Source: JBFGWM01 sp041588495 (GTDB taxonomy: Bacteria; Pseudomonadota; Gammaproteobacteria; Pseudomonadales; JBFGWM01). From it: DNA of 12,437 bases. A program made the position numbers and the translations under genes. Shown piece by piece: positions 1 to 7,864 of this stretch. The notes below the pieces were generated by a model. That model was not told where the DNA came from and ran no database searches. It was given only the letters and a program-made list of their open reading frames with translations. Position 1 is the first letter of the stretch. Each line of letters opens with the position of its first letter. The stretch lies in the NCBI GenBank assembly GCA_041588495.1, contig JBFGWM010000060.1, positions 1 to 12,437 of the forward strand, given 5' to 3'.

Positions 1-2
1 GG

Positions 3-50
3 GAGTTCCTCCCGGGGCCGGCGCCACCGCAAGGATTCCGATCCCGATGA
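3..50 (+). CDS. Possible 3' end of an upstream gene (partial)
   Basis: A reading frame open from the left edge ends in a TGA at 48-50 that overlaps the ATG of the next gene at 47-49 in the ATGA arrangement typical of translationally coupled genes. Only about 15 residues are visible, rich in proline, glycine and arginine, so nothing can be said about function. The frame may be open by chance in GC-rich DNA. The case rests only on the 4-base overlap. Confidence 0.25.
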   Translation, partial: EFLPGPAPPQGFRSR

Positions 51-2224
51 GCCGCCGCGGCGCGCCTCGAAAGTCGACCCGCAAAGACGCTGCAACGCTG
101 GCGCGGGAAGCCGCGAGCGCGATGCGATCGGGCCATGCGGGCAAGGCCGGAAAACTGTATCGCCTGGCCCTGAAGGAAAACCCGCGACATGCCCCCGCCC
201 TGTACGGGCTCGGCCAACTCTCTCTTGCCGAGGGCGACACCCGGGAGGCCGCCAGGCGTTTTTCCGAGGCGGTGCGCAACGACAAGCAACTGGCCGGCGC
301 CTGGACCGGACTGGCGTCCGCACTGCAGGCTGAAAACAAGCTGTACGAGGCGGCCCGGGCATGTCGCATGGCACTGGAAGTCGAGCCGGACAACGCGGCG
401 GCACATCTGCAACTGGCCACGATCGCCACCCGCGAACAGCGGATCGGCGACGCCATCGAGCATTTCGAGCACAGCCTGCGCATCCGGAGGGACCCCCAGG
501 TGCTCGACCGCACCGCGCGCCTCCAATTCCTGCAGGGTGAAAGCGAGGCAGCGCTGAAACTGTGGCGCGAGGCGGTTGCTTCCGCTCCGGAGGACGCCAC
601 GCTGTGGACCCACCTCGCGAACGGTCTCATGGAAGCCGGCATCCATGAGGAAAGCGAGGCCGCCTACCGCAAGGCGCTGGAACTGCAGCCGGAACTTTCC
701 AAGGCCCACCTGAATCTCGGCAACCTGCTGCGCCGGACCGGGCGCATCGGGGAGGCCGTCATTGTCTACGGCAAGGCGCGGGAACTCGCGCCCGGTTCCC
801 CGGAACCGCTGGTGTGCCTCGGTCTCGCCGCCCAGGAATCCGGTGATGTCGCCGGCGCGGTTCGCTGGTATCGCGCCGCGCTGAAACAGGATCCCGGGCA
901 CGCCGGCGCCCGCAACAACCTGAACCTGGCCATGAAGTATCACGCCGACCCGGAGCACAACCTGCAGCAGGCACGGGCGCGGGCCGGGCGCGCTCCCGGC
1001 CAGCGGCGCGCCGAGCTGGGTCTGGCCAAGGCCCTGTGGGAAGCCGGAAAAGCGGCGGAGTCTTCAGGAGTGCTGGAGCGGCTGGCCGAATCCGAGTCCG
1101 GCAGCGGCATCCGCTACTGGCAGGGCCTGGCGTGCCTGTCCGCGGGCGACCGCGCCACGGCCAAGGAACACCTGGATGCCGCGGTCGATTTACGCCCCGA
1201 TGACGTGTACGCCCTTGCCGCGCGGGACAGCGCGGCACATGAGGCGGATGCTGACGGACCCCGCGTCGCCCTGCACATGAACCAGCGCTACCACTACCAC
1301 ATCCTGCGCCCGGTATTCGATGCCGCGGCGGGCAGGATGCCGCTGCTGCTCACCCCGCATGTGCACCAGATGGCCGAATTCAAACCGGACCTGGTGGTGG
1401 TGGCAGAGTCCCATGCGTCGGTGTTGCGACCCCGCTTCCCCGAAGCGCAGCTGGTTCACCTCCGCCACGGTTTTGCCAGCAAGAACACGGCAGTTTTTTC
1501 CGCACGCATGTCCGACTACGTGTGCGTCTCCAGCGAGGGCGTGCGCGACTGGTACCTGCGCAAGGGCGCCCGCCCCCGGCGCGACTTCTGGGTCACCGGC
1601 TACGTGCAGATGGACCCGCTGTTCCGTGGCGCCGTCGACACCTCGACCCTGCCGGTGCCCGCAGATCGCAGGTGCATCCTGTACGCGCCGACCTGGAACG
1701 CGGAACTGTCCTCCGCCCCCATGCTGGGAACGCGAATCCGGGAACTGCTGCTGAACGGTCGGGACGATGCCGTGCTGGTCATCAAGCCGCACCCGGTCAC
1801 CCAGGCCCACCACCCGGACTGGCTGCGCGGCTGGCAGGAACTGGCTGAGCAGCACCGGGACGTGCACCTCGTCAGCTCGATTTCAGAGGACATCATGCCC
1901 TGGCTGGCCCGTGCCGACGTGCTGGTCACCGATGCGTCGAGCGTGATGTTCGAGTTCCTTGCCGTCGATCGTCCCGTGGTGCTGATCAGCAGCCCGCAAC
2001 GCTACGGATCGAGCCACTTCGACCCCACCGGGATCGAGTGGACCTGGCGTGACCTCGGCGACGAGACGGAGAACGTGGAGGAGCTTCCGGGAATCCTCAG
2101 CAAAGCCCTCGATGAGCCTGCTCATGGCGCCGCCGCGCGTGCCGCGTGGCGGGAGAAACTGTTCGGCGGCTGCATCGACGGCCGCGCCGCGGAGCGCATC
2201 GTGGGGCACATGCTGAACACATGA
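47..2224 (+). CDS. TPR-repeat protein fused to a CDP-glycerol glycerophosphotransferase-like domain
   Basis: A 725-residue protein in two parts. Residues about 15-300 are tandem tetratricopeptide repeats, with recurring W/Y-LG-A and P-A-L-G/N positions about 34 residues apart; weaker helical repeats run to about 395. Residues about 405-720 resemble the CDP-glycerol:poly(glycerophosphate) glycerophosphotransferase family (TagB/TagF-like, GT-B fold): an RHGF motif with H474, a KPHP motif at 580-583, and a TDASSVMFE motif at 628-636. Family members move glycerol phosphate, or related polyol phosphates, from a CDP donor to a cell-surface glycan. In Gram-negatives they usually act in capsule or LPS decoration, so that role is inferred here. 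There is no signal peptide or membrane segment, so it is probably cytoplasmic. The ATG at 47 has AAGGA at 31-35. Its frame is open to the left edge, so a longer N-terminus cannot be excluded. The TPR part may hold partner proteins or bind the glycan. Actual donor and acceptor are unknown. Confidence 0.85.
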   Translation: MSRRGAPRKSTRKDAATLAREAASAMRSGHAGKAGKLYRLALKENPRHAPALYGLGQLSLAEGDTREAARRFSEAVRNDKQLAGAWTGLASALQAENKLYEAARACRMALEVEPDNAAAHLQLATIATREQRIGDAIEHFEHSLRIRRDPQVLDRTARLQFLQGESEAALKLWREAVASAPEDATLWTHLANGLMEAGIHEESEAAYRKALELQPELSKAHLNLGNLLRRTGRIGEAVIVYGKARELAPGSPEPLVCLGLAAQESGDVAGAVRWYRAALKQDPGHAGARNNLNLAMKYHADPEHNLQQARARAGRAPGQRRAELGLAKALWEAGKAAESSGVLERLAESESGSGIRYWQGLACLSAGDRATAKEHLDAAVDLRPDDVYALAARDSAAHEADADGPRVALHMNQRYHYHILRPVFDAAAGRMPLLLTPHVHQMAEFKPDLVVVAESHASVLRPRFPEAQLVHLRHGFASKNTAVFSARMSDYVCVSSEGVRDWYLRKGARPRRDFWVTGYVQMDPLFRGAVDTSTLPVPADRRCILYAPTWNAELSSAPMLGTRIRELLLNGRDDAVLVIKPHPVTQAHHPDWLRGWQELAEQHRDVHLVSSISEDIMPWLARADVLVTDASSVMFEFLAVDRPVVLISSPQRYGSSHFDPTGIEWTWRDLGDETENVEELPGILSKALDEPAHGAAARAAWREKLFGGCIDGRAAERIVGHMLNT

Positions 2225-2248
2225 GGGTCACGCCATGCCGGGAAAGAC

Positions 2249-2725
2249 TCAGGCGCCGGGATTCCAGGCCTCCAGGTCGATCACCAGGTTCACCCAGTGG
2301 TCGCGGTCATCGCGCCCGTAAGCCTCGGTCTTGGGAACCAGGTCACCGGTGCGCCGGAATCCGAAGTGATCCATATTCCATTGGATCGCGCGCTCATCAT
2401 CGCAGTTGGTATAGCAGCGACGGATGCCGAGGGACTTCAGGTAACCGAGGCGATGGGTCTGCAGCATGCTGCCGACCCCGCTGCCGCGCCAGTCGGGGCA
2501 AATGGTAATCACCGTGGTCTTCGCGGTCTCGGCATCCAGCACCTGGTAGCCCGCGACCCCGACGATACGCCCCTCCACCCGTGCCACGAAGCAGTCCTCC
2601 AGCGGGTACGCCGGCATCTCGGTGCCACCCACCTTGTCGAAATTCGCGGTCGCCAGGATCTCGTAGATGCGCGCCTTGTCGGCCGTGCCCGGACGCTCGA
2701 TGGTGATGTGATCGTAAACGTTCAT
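2249..2725 (-). CDS. GNAT-family N-acetyltransferase
   Basis: A single-domain protein of about 158 residues spanning a GNAT fold. The acetyl-CoA-binding motif A is visible as R80-G-S-G-V-G85 after a beta strand, followed by the helix that contains the YLKSLGI stretch. GNAT enzymes move an acetyl group from acetyl-CoA to an amine, but the substrate cannot be read from the sequence. The conserved-looking DCFVARVEG and YTNCDDE segments suggest a defined subfamily. The ATG at 2725 is preferred; an in-frame GTG at 2731 would add two residues. Neither has a clear Shine-Dalgarno sequence. The gene converges on the TPR-transferase gene (24 bases between stops, no terminator seen) and is divergent from the oxygenase gene, with about 66 bases between starts. 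Confidence 0.85.
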   Translation of the reverse strand: MNVYDHITIERPGTADKARIYEILATANFDKVGGTEMPAYPLEDCFVARVEGRIVGVAGYQVLDAETAKTTVITICPDWRGSGVGSMLQTHRLGYLKSLGIRRCYTNCDDERAIQWNMDHFGFRRTGDLVPKTEAYGRDDRDHWVNLVIDLEAWNPGA

Positions 2726-2783
2726 CGGCACGGTATTTGTTGCAGGAAGGGGAAGTGTGATTTCACTGGAATCCGGGGAGAAT

Positions 2784-2789
2784 TACAAT
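2784..2789 (+). promoter_or_regulatory. Possible -10 element (TACAAT)
   Basis: TACAAT matches the sigma70 -10 consensus at five of six positions and lies in the short gap between the divergent acetyltransferase and oxygenase genes. No convincing -35 box sits 16-18 bases upstream. If it is used, transcription would start near 2796, after the first candidate ATG (2792), which would favour the in-frame ATG at 2819 as the oxygenase start. Confidence 0.25.
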
Positions 2790-2791
2790 GA

Positions 2792-3484
2792 ATGCAGTTA
2801 TTCGCCCGGGAACCGCCCATGGCCGAGCCCAGCGCCCGCCGACTGCCGCCGGCGCCCGTCTACGCCGATATCACCGGTCAATTCCTCGACGACGACCTGC
2901 GCACCGCCGTCCTGAAGGTGATCAGCCTGCAGCGGGCCGCCGGACCACGCGGCTTCGTTCCTGATCCGGCCGCGGCGAATGCCGTCTCTCCGGAAGCCCT
3001 CGACACCCTGCTTCGCGAGGATGCCGCGGTCAGCGACATCGTCGTCACCCGGGAGATTTCCAACTGCGTGGCCTACAACTTCGACAACGTGCGCGGCGCG
3101 CTGATGCGGGATGACCTTGCCTCGCTGCGCGAGCGCATCGACCGTGGCGTCCACGCCCGGTTGGGCAGCTTTTTCAGTGACCCCGATTCACTGGTTGCCG
3201 AGAACACCGGCCACTTCTGGTACCCGCCGGGCGGCTTCATGGGCTGGCACACCAACCTGCGCACCCCGGGCTGGCGCCTCTACGTCACCCACTGCGACGA
3301 GGCGGGGAAGTCCTTTTTCCGCTACCGCGACCCGGTCGACGGACAGGTCCACACGGAGGCCGACGATCGCTGGAACGTGCGCCTGTTCACGATCGATCCC
3401 GATCGGCCCCTGTGGCACGCGGTGTACTCCGACACCCACCGTTTCAGTTTCGGCTACAAGATCCACCCGGCAGCCGCTAGCTGA
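2792..3484 (+). CDS. 2OG-Fe(II)-oxygenase-like protein
   Basis: A 230-residue protein whose C-terminal half looks like a double-stranded beta-helix 2-oxoglutarate/Fe(II) oxygenase. A YPPGGFMGWHTN block carries H153 and N155, the place of the usual HxD. A distal H209 lies in a PLWHAVYSD block, and R217 eight residues later is well placed to bind the 2OG carboxylate. Enzymes of this superfamily hydroxylate, desaturate or halogenate using O2 and 2OG. The expected acidic iron ligand is Asn here, so either the metal site is atypical or activity differs. It has no signal peptide. GGGGAG at 2775-2780 lies 11 bases before the ATG at 2792; an in-frame ATG at 2819 (residue 10) is a good alternative because the first nine residues look unconserved. 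The gene converges on the ligase gene and their ends overlap by 8 bases. The substrate is unknown. Confidence 0.7.
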   Translation: MQLFAREPPMAEPSARRLPPAPVYADITGQFLDDDLRTAVLKVISLQRAAGPRGFVPDPAAANAVSPEALDTLLREDAAVSDIVVTREISNCVAYNFDNVRGALMRDDLASLRERIDRGVHARLGSFFSDPDSLVAENTGHFWYPPGGFMGWHTNLRTPGWRLYVTHCDEAGKSFFRYRDPVDGQVHTEADDRWNVRLFTIDPDRPLWHAVYSDTHRFSFGYKIHPAAAS

Positions 3485-4886
3485 CCTCGGAGCGGAATTC
3501 CTCGTATTTCCCGCCGCGACTGCGCGGGATGTGGTCATGGTAAGTCAGGGTGATCCGGAACGGGTGTCCGACCTGCTCCACGGTCATGCGCCGCACCGTG
3601 TCCTCCTCGTCGGCGCTCAACGGCCGGTTCACCACCAGGCGCAGTTCGATTTCCTCCAGGGACAACTGCACGAACTGCACCTGGCGCACCGGAAACGCGG
3701 CCACCAGGTGCTGCCCGCCCAGCCGCGGCCAGGTCAGGGCACCGTTGGGCAACCGCAACATGTTGCGCTGGCGGCCAAGGACCTGGCGGATCACCGGCAA
3801 CCCACGCCCGCAGGGACAGGGTTCCCCGACCTCGGCGTAATCGCCGACCTCGTAGCGGATCAGCGGCATCCGGAAATTATGCAGCCCGGTCGCCACCACG
3901 CGGCCGATTTCGCCGGGCGCACAGGGCGTCCCGTCGTCACGAAGAATCTCCAGCAGCACGCCCTCGGACTGCACGTGGTAGTGCTCGTGGTCGGGACACT
4001 GCAACGCCAGGTAACCGATCTCCTGGGTGCTGTAGAGGTCGACCAGGGACACGCCCCAGGCTTCCCGCACCAGGTTGCGGCAGTCGGGATCGAGGGACTC
4101 GCCGATGGTGCGCACGCCGCGCAGGCCGGGAAGCCGGACACCGGCATCGATACAGTGGCGCGCCAGCGCCGAGAGATTGGACGGGTAGGTCAACAGGTAC
4201 CCGGGCTTTTCCTGCTGCAACCATTTCACCTGGGCATCAATCGGCGAGTGGACGTTGACCATGACTGCGGGCCCGGTGCGGAACGCGACTTCCAGGGTAC
4301 TGCCCCATCCGCGCTGGCGGATGCCGCGGGGTGGATTCGCGCGGTCGCCATCCGCGTGGCGGATGGCGGCCATCTTGAGACGCAGGTCGCGCCGGTGCCA
4401 CAGATGATCACGCAGGGCCAGGGCCCGCCAGAACACCTGGCCGAGGCGGGTTTTCGTCACTCTTACCGGGAGTCCGGTCGATCCACTGGTGGCGACCACC
4501 GAGCAGGGGCCGTGGGATTTCGGCAGGTTATCGCAATGGAGCGCGTCATACTCGGCCTGGACCGTCGCACGGGGCAGGAGTGGAATACCTGACCAGCCAG
4601 CGGCGTCCAGCGGTCGCGACAGGTCCAGCCCGGCGCTGTCCAGGGCCGCGGACCACCAGGGGCTGTTGCCGTGGGCGTGACGCACCAGCAGGGTCAGCTG
4701 GGCCATCTGCTGGCGGGCCAGGTCCTCCGCGGACCACCACTGGCTCTGTTCCAGCTGGAACTGCATCGCCAGGGCAGCGGCCCCATGGGAATCCGGCGGC
4801 GCGGGCCAGAGGATCTTTTCCACGCTGGACCGGGGCACGCACAGGCTCCCACGGCGATCGGCGGGCTTTGGGTCGGTCTCGTTCAT
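3477..4886 (-). CDS. PaaK/CapK-type adenylate-forming ligase (phenylacetate-CoA ligase family)
   Basis: A 469-residue member of the ANL adenylating superfamily, COG1541 PaaK/CapK type. It activates a carboxylic acid as acyl-AMP and usually passes it to CoA. Visible motifs are the phosphate-binding SGSTG loop (S134-G138), YSTQEIG at 285-291 (adenine/Mg region), YEVGD followed by a CPCGRG motif (C357, C359), a GRQRNMLRLPNG hinge-like segment, and K460 in the C-terminal GGKYEEF, the likely catalytic lysine. True phenylacetate-CoA ligase is usually in a paa catabolic operon, which is absent here. The CapK-like branch linked to polysaccharide genes is equally possible, so the acyl substrate is open. 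The ATG at 4886 was chosen because the 20 residues from an upstream ATG (4946) look atypical and that ATG sits in a small hairpin; 4946 remains possible. No strong Shine-Dalgarno sequence decides it. Confidence 0.82.
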   Translation of the reverse strand: MNETDPKPADRRGSLCVPRSSVEKILWPAPPDSHGAAALAMQFQLEQSQWWSAEDLARQQMAQLTLLVRHAHGNSPWWSAALDSAGLDLSRPLDAAGWSGIPLLPRATVQAEYDALHCDNLPKSHGPCSVVATSGSTGLPVRVTKTRLGQVFWRALALRDHLWHRRDLRLKMAAIRHADGDRANPPRGIRQRGWGSTLEVAFRTGPAVMVNVHSPIDAQVKWLQQEKPGYLLTYPSNLSALARHCIDAGVRLPGLRGVRTIGESLDPDCRNLVREAWGVSLVDLYSTQEIGYLALQCPDHEHYHVQSEGVLLEILRDDGTPCAPGEIGRVVATGLHNFRMPLIRYEVGDYAEVGEPCPCGRGLPVIRQVLGRQRNMLRLPNGALTWPRLGGQHLVAAFPVRQVQFVQLSLEEIELRLVVNRPLSADEEDTVRRMTVEQVGHPFRITLTYHDHIPRSRGGKYEEFRSEVS

Positions 4887-4980
4887 GTGAACAGCGGCTC
4901 GAACTCCCCCGAAACTCCCGCCCGCGCAGCGCGAGATTGACGCCATCCGGCGTTTTCATACTACTTTACAAAGGTTAGTC

Positions 4981-4989
4981 TGCCATAAT
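4981..4989 (+). promoter_or_regulatory. Candidate extended -10 promoter of the Sel1/cyclase/FecR operon
   Basis: TGCCATAAT fits an extended -10 element (TGN followed by CATAAT, five of six matches). There is no good -35 at the usual distance; TTTACA at 4965-4970 is only 13 bases upstream. Transcription would start near 4996, giving a leader of about 23 bases that holds GGAGAA at 5004-5009 ahead of the ATG at 5019. Confidence 0.4.
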
Positions 4990-5018
4990 TCCTGGCTCCG
5001 AATGGAGAACCCTCGGCG

Positions 5019-6002
5019 ATGAAAGCAGCGTCACACCGGATCAAGTGCCTGGCGGCCATGGCAATACTGGTCCTGGGCGCACCAGCGTCCGCCAACGAGT
5101 CCCTGGTTGCCGAAATCGATCAGCAACGCGCGTTGCTGGGCGCAGAGAGCACGAAAGCCGCGGCGCGCCAGCGGCTGGCCGAGATCGGCTGGGCCCTGGC
5201 TGAAGCCATCGAAAACGCGGAAGCCGTGGAAAGGCATGGTGATGCGGCCCACTTCGCCCGCGCCATCAAGCAAAAGCTCCCCGACATCGTGTGGCGCACC
5301 CAGCACTACGCGGACCACAAGAATGACCCGCAAGCCCAACTCGCCGCGGCGACCCTGCACCGCACCGGCACCCTGCTCGAGCACGATCCCGTCAAGGCCT
5401 GCGACTACTACCGGAAAGTCTCCTCATCGGAAAACGCGATCGCCCTGTGGCGGCTCAGCGCCTGCGTGGCACCGAGCGACCGGCCCGCGGCGCGGGCGCT
5501 GCTCGAGCGCGCGGCAGTGGCCGGCCACGCCGAGGCGCAACAGATGCTGGCCGAGGTGTGGCTGACCAACCGCGAGGAGGAACGCCGGAAGATGGCCGTG
5601 GAACTGCTCAAGCTGTCCGCGGCCCAGGGGCGGCGCTCCTCGGTCCTGTTGCTCGCCGCCCTGTTCGAAACCGGCACCGTGGTGGAGAAGAACATCGACA
5701 AGGCCGCCGAGCTCTACCGCAATATCGCCGAAAAGGGCAACGCGGTGGGACAGAACAATCTCGGCGCCCTGTACCAGCGCCAGGGCAAGATCGACGATGC
5801 CGCCGAGTGGTATCGCAAGGAGGCCGACCAGAACCTGCCGGTCGCCCAGTTGAACTACGGGCTGCTGCATACCCGTGGCGAGGCGCCCTGGAACGACGGC
5901 TGCATGGCGAAAGACTGGATCGGTCGCGCGGCGGACAACGGCCTCGAACTCGCGGGCAAGATTCTCAAGTCCCCGGCTGAATACAATATCCGCTGCGAAT
6001 GA
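5019..6002 (+). CDS. Exported Sel1-repeat protein
   Basis: A 327-residue protein with a signal peptide: basic residues H6, R7 and K9, a hydrophobic stretch 10-22, and an ASA cleavage site after A25. The mature part starts with a helical region (about 26-105), followed by roughly five Sel1-type helical repeats between 108 and 315, for example the blocks around GHAEAQQMLAEVW, SSVLLLAALFETGT and AVGQNNLGALYQR. Such repeats are protein-protein interaction scaffolds, often periplasmic. Cysteines remain at about C153, C294 and C326. GGAGAA at 5004-5009 supports the ATG. The stop overlaps the start of the cyclase gene by 4 bases, so the two are probably translated together, and an accessory or sensor role for the cyclase is inferred. 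No enzymatic motif is seen. Confidence 0.85.
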   Translation: MKAASHRIKCLAAMAILVLGAPASANESLVAEIDQQRALLGAESTKAAARQRLAEIGWALAEAIENAEAVERHGDAAHFARAIKQKLPDIVWRTQHYADHKNDPQAQLAAATLHRTGTLLEHDPVKACDYYRKVSSSENAIALWRLSACVAPSDRPAARALLERAAVAGHAEAQQMLAEVWLTNREEERRKMAVELLKLSAAQGRRSSVLLLAALFETGTVVEKNIDKAAELYRNIAEKGNAVGQNNLGALYQRQGKIDDAAEWYRKEADQNLPVAQLNYGLLHTRGEAPWNDGCMAKDWIGRAADNGLELAGKILKSPAEYNIRCE

Positions 6003-7837
6003 ACGAGCGCGTCCCGTCCCCCGGGCACGCAACTCCGCGTAAACCAACCGGTCCCGATGATGGCCGGCGTGATCTCAGGACCCACCTGGCGGGCCTCCTG
6101 CTGGCCCTCGCCTGCGCAACCGCCCTGTTCACTTCAGCCCCCGGCCAACGCGCGGAACTGGCCCTGCTCGACCTCGAGTTCCGGTTGTTGCGGGAACTGG
6201 CCCCGGTTCCCTCCGGTGACCGCATCCGCGTGGTCGGAATCGACGAGGCGACCTATGCCGCCTGGCAGGAGCCCGCCGTTCTCTGGCACCGCCATCTCGG
6301 CGACTTCCTGCAGGCCATGGCCATCGCGCGGCCGGCCGTAACCGGTTTCGACCTGGTGCTCCCGGAACGATCCTACGATTTCCTGGTTCCCGGCCTGGAC
6401 CGCCATTTCATGGCCGGACTGCTGGCCATGCGCAAGGCCGGGGTGCCCCTGGTGATCGGGCAGACGGTGGATGCGGGCGGGCGCCTGCGACCGATTTACA
6501 GGCGATTCACCCTCCTCGCCGGTGGCGATGACCACGTCGGCCTGGTGCTGTTTCAACGCGACGCGGACGGCGTCACCCGGCGGTTTTCCGAGGCGCTGGG
6601 TACGGGGGACGCCCAACTTCCAACCCTGGCCGGCCAGATGGCCCGCCACCTCGGGGCCCTGCCGGAAGCGGGACTGATCCAGTTTGCGGCGGGGGATGAC
6701 TACGACTACATCTCACTCCACCAGGTGGTGGACTGGTACCGGAGCGGAGATAGCGGTCGCCTGGAAACCGAGTTTGCGGGCAAGGCGGTACTGCTCGGCC
6801 CCGTGCTGCCCTGGGAGGACCGCCACCCGCAACCCGTCAATCTTGCCAGCTGGTCTCCGGACCTTGCCGACGCACCCGGGGTGCTGCTGCATGCCCAGGC
6901 CCTGCGCTCCATGCTGGGACCGGGCCTGATCGGCAGCGCACCGCCAGCCTGGAGCTGGGCCGGCGTGCTGCTTGCCGCCTGCATGTGGTTCGCTGCCGCG
7001 CGCCCGGTCACCGGCCTGGCCCTGCTGATCCTGCTCGCCGCGGGAGCAGTCGCCGTCGCCACCCTGCTGCTGGCGCGTGGCATGCACTTCGCGGTCATCC
7101 CCGCGGTCGGAGCCGCAAGCGTGGCCTGCCTTTCGCGCATCGGCCTCGAGGCATTGCTACGCATCCGTGAACGACGCCGCCTGCGCAGTTCCTTCGGCGC
7201 CTATGTCAGCCCCCAGGTCATGCGCGAGATTCTCGAGGGGAACATCCGTCCGGGACCCGGCGGCGAGCGCCGCGAGATCTGCGTGCTGTTCTCGGACATC
7301 CGCGGCTTCACCTCCCTCAGCGAACACCTGCCGGCGGAGCGGGTCACCGGTTTCCTGAATCGCTACTTCGAGGAAATGACCGCCGCCATCCACGACTGCG
7401 AGGGCACCATCGACAAGTTCATGGGCGACGGCATCATGGCATTCTTCGGCGCGCCCGGGGAGCACAGCGAACATCCGGCGCAGTTGGCGTTCCGCGCGGC
7501 CGGAGACATGATCCGGCGCCTGGAGGTGCTCAACCGCGAATTCACCGCCGACGGATTTGATACACTGCACATCGGCATCGGGCTGCACCTGGGCGATGCA
7601 GTGGTCGGGCACGTCGGCTCCCACGACCGCCACGAGTACACAGCCATCGGCGACGTGGTGAACGTGGCATCGAGGATCGAGGGTCTGACCAAGAATTTTC
7701 CATACCCGGTGCTGTGCAGCAACCCGGTTCGCGAAGCGCTGGCAGAGCGCGACGCACTGCAGCCGGTTGGCAGCCAGGCCCTCAAGGGGCGCTCCGCCAT
7801 GGAACTTTTTGGCTGGGCGGCGGCCGGAACGAACTGA
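5999..7837 (+). CDS. CHASE2-domain membrane adenylate cyclase (class III)
   Basis: A 612-residue protein with three parts. A transmembrane helix at about 30-47 leads to a CHASE2 extracytoplasmic sensor domain (about 48-310, with the typical RVVGIDEATYAAW start and a TGFDLVL block). Three closely spaced transmembrane helices follow (about 318-337, 341-361, 366-385), then a cytoplasmic class III cyclase domain (about 425-600). Catalytic residues are complete: metal-binding D433 (FSDIRGFT) and D477 (DKFMGDG), adenine-selecting K473 and T548 (EYTAIGD), and N555 and R559 for transition-state stabilisation. The Lys/Thr pair indicates ATP rather than GTP, so the product should be cAMP. No HAMP domain is seen. 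The ATG lies in an ATGA overlap with the Sel1 gene stop, and the FecR-like gene follows after 27 bases, so the three form one operon. The CHASE2 ligand is unknown; the flanking exported proteins are candidate modulators. Confidence 0.95.
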   Translation: MNERVPSPGHATPRKPTGPDDGRRDLRTHLAGLLLALACATALFTSAPGQRAELALLDLEFRLLRELAPVPSGDRIRVVGIDEATYAAWQEPAVLWHRHLGDFLQAMAIARPAVTGFDLVLPERSYDFLVPGLDRHFMAGLLAMRKAGVPLVIGQTVDAGGRLRPIYRRFTLLAGGDDHVGLVLFQRDADGVTRRFSEALGTGDAQLPTLAGQMARHLGALPEAGLIQFAAGDDYDYISLHQVVDWYRSGDSGRLETEFAGKAVLLGPVLPWEDRHPQPVNLASWSPDLADAPGVLLHAQALRSMLGPGLIGSAPPAWSWAGVLLAACMWFAAARPVTGLALLILLAAGAVAVATLLLARGMHFAVIPAVGAASVACLSRIGLEALLRIRERRRLRSSFGAYVSPQVMREILEGNIRPGPGGERREICVLFSDIRGFTSLSEHLPAERVTGFLNRYFEEMTAAIHDCEGTIDKFMGDGIMAFFGAPGEHSEHPAQLAFRAAGDMIRRLEVLNREFTADGFDTLHIGIGLHLGDAVVGHVGSHDRHEYTAIGDVVNVASRIEGLTKNFPYPVLCSNPVREALAERDALQPVGSQALKGRSAMELFGWAAAGTN

Positions 7838-7864
7838 ATCCTGGATAACGGAGCACCCTGACTG

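Noticed and set aside
2788..2790. ATG with ideal spacing from GGGGAG upstream of the oxygenase
   Set aside because: It is in a different frame from the oxygenase and gives an Arg/Pro-rich product that does not resemble a protein.
3111..4592. A 493-codon plus-strand open frame antisense to the ligase gene
   Set aside because: Its product is Arg/Ala/Thr/Pro-rich at the start, has no recognisable motif, and overlaps two genes with clear family motifs. Long shadow frames are expected at this GC content.
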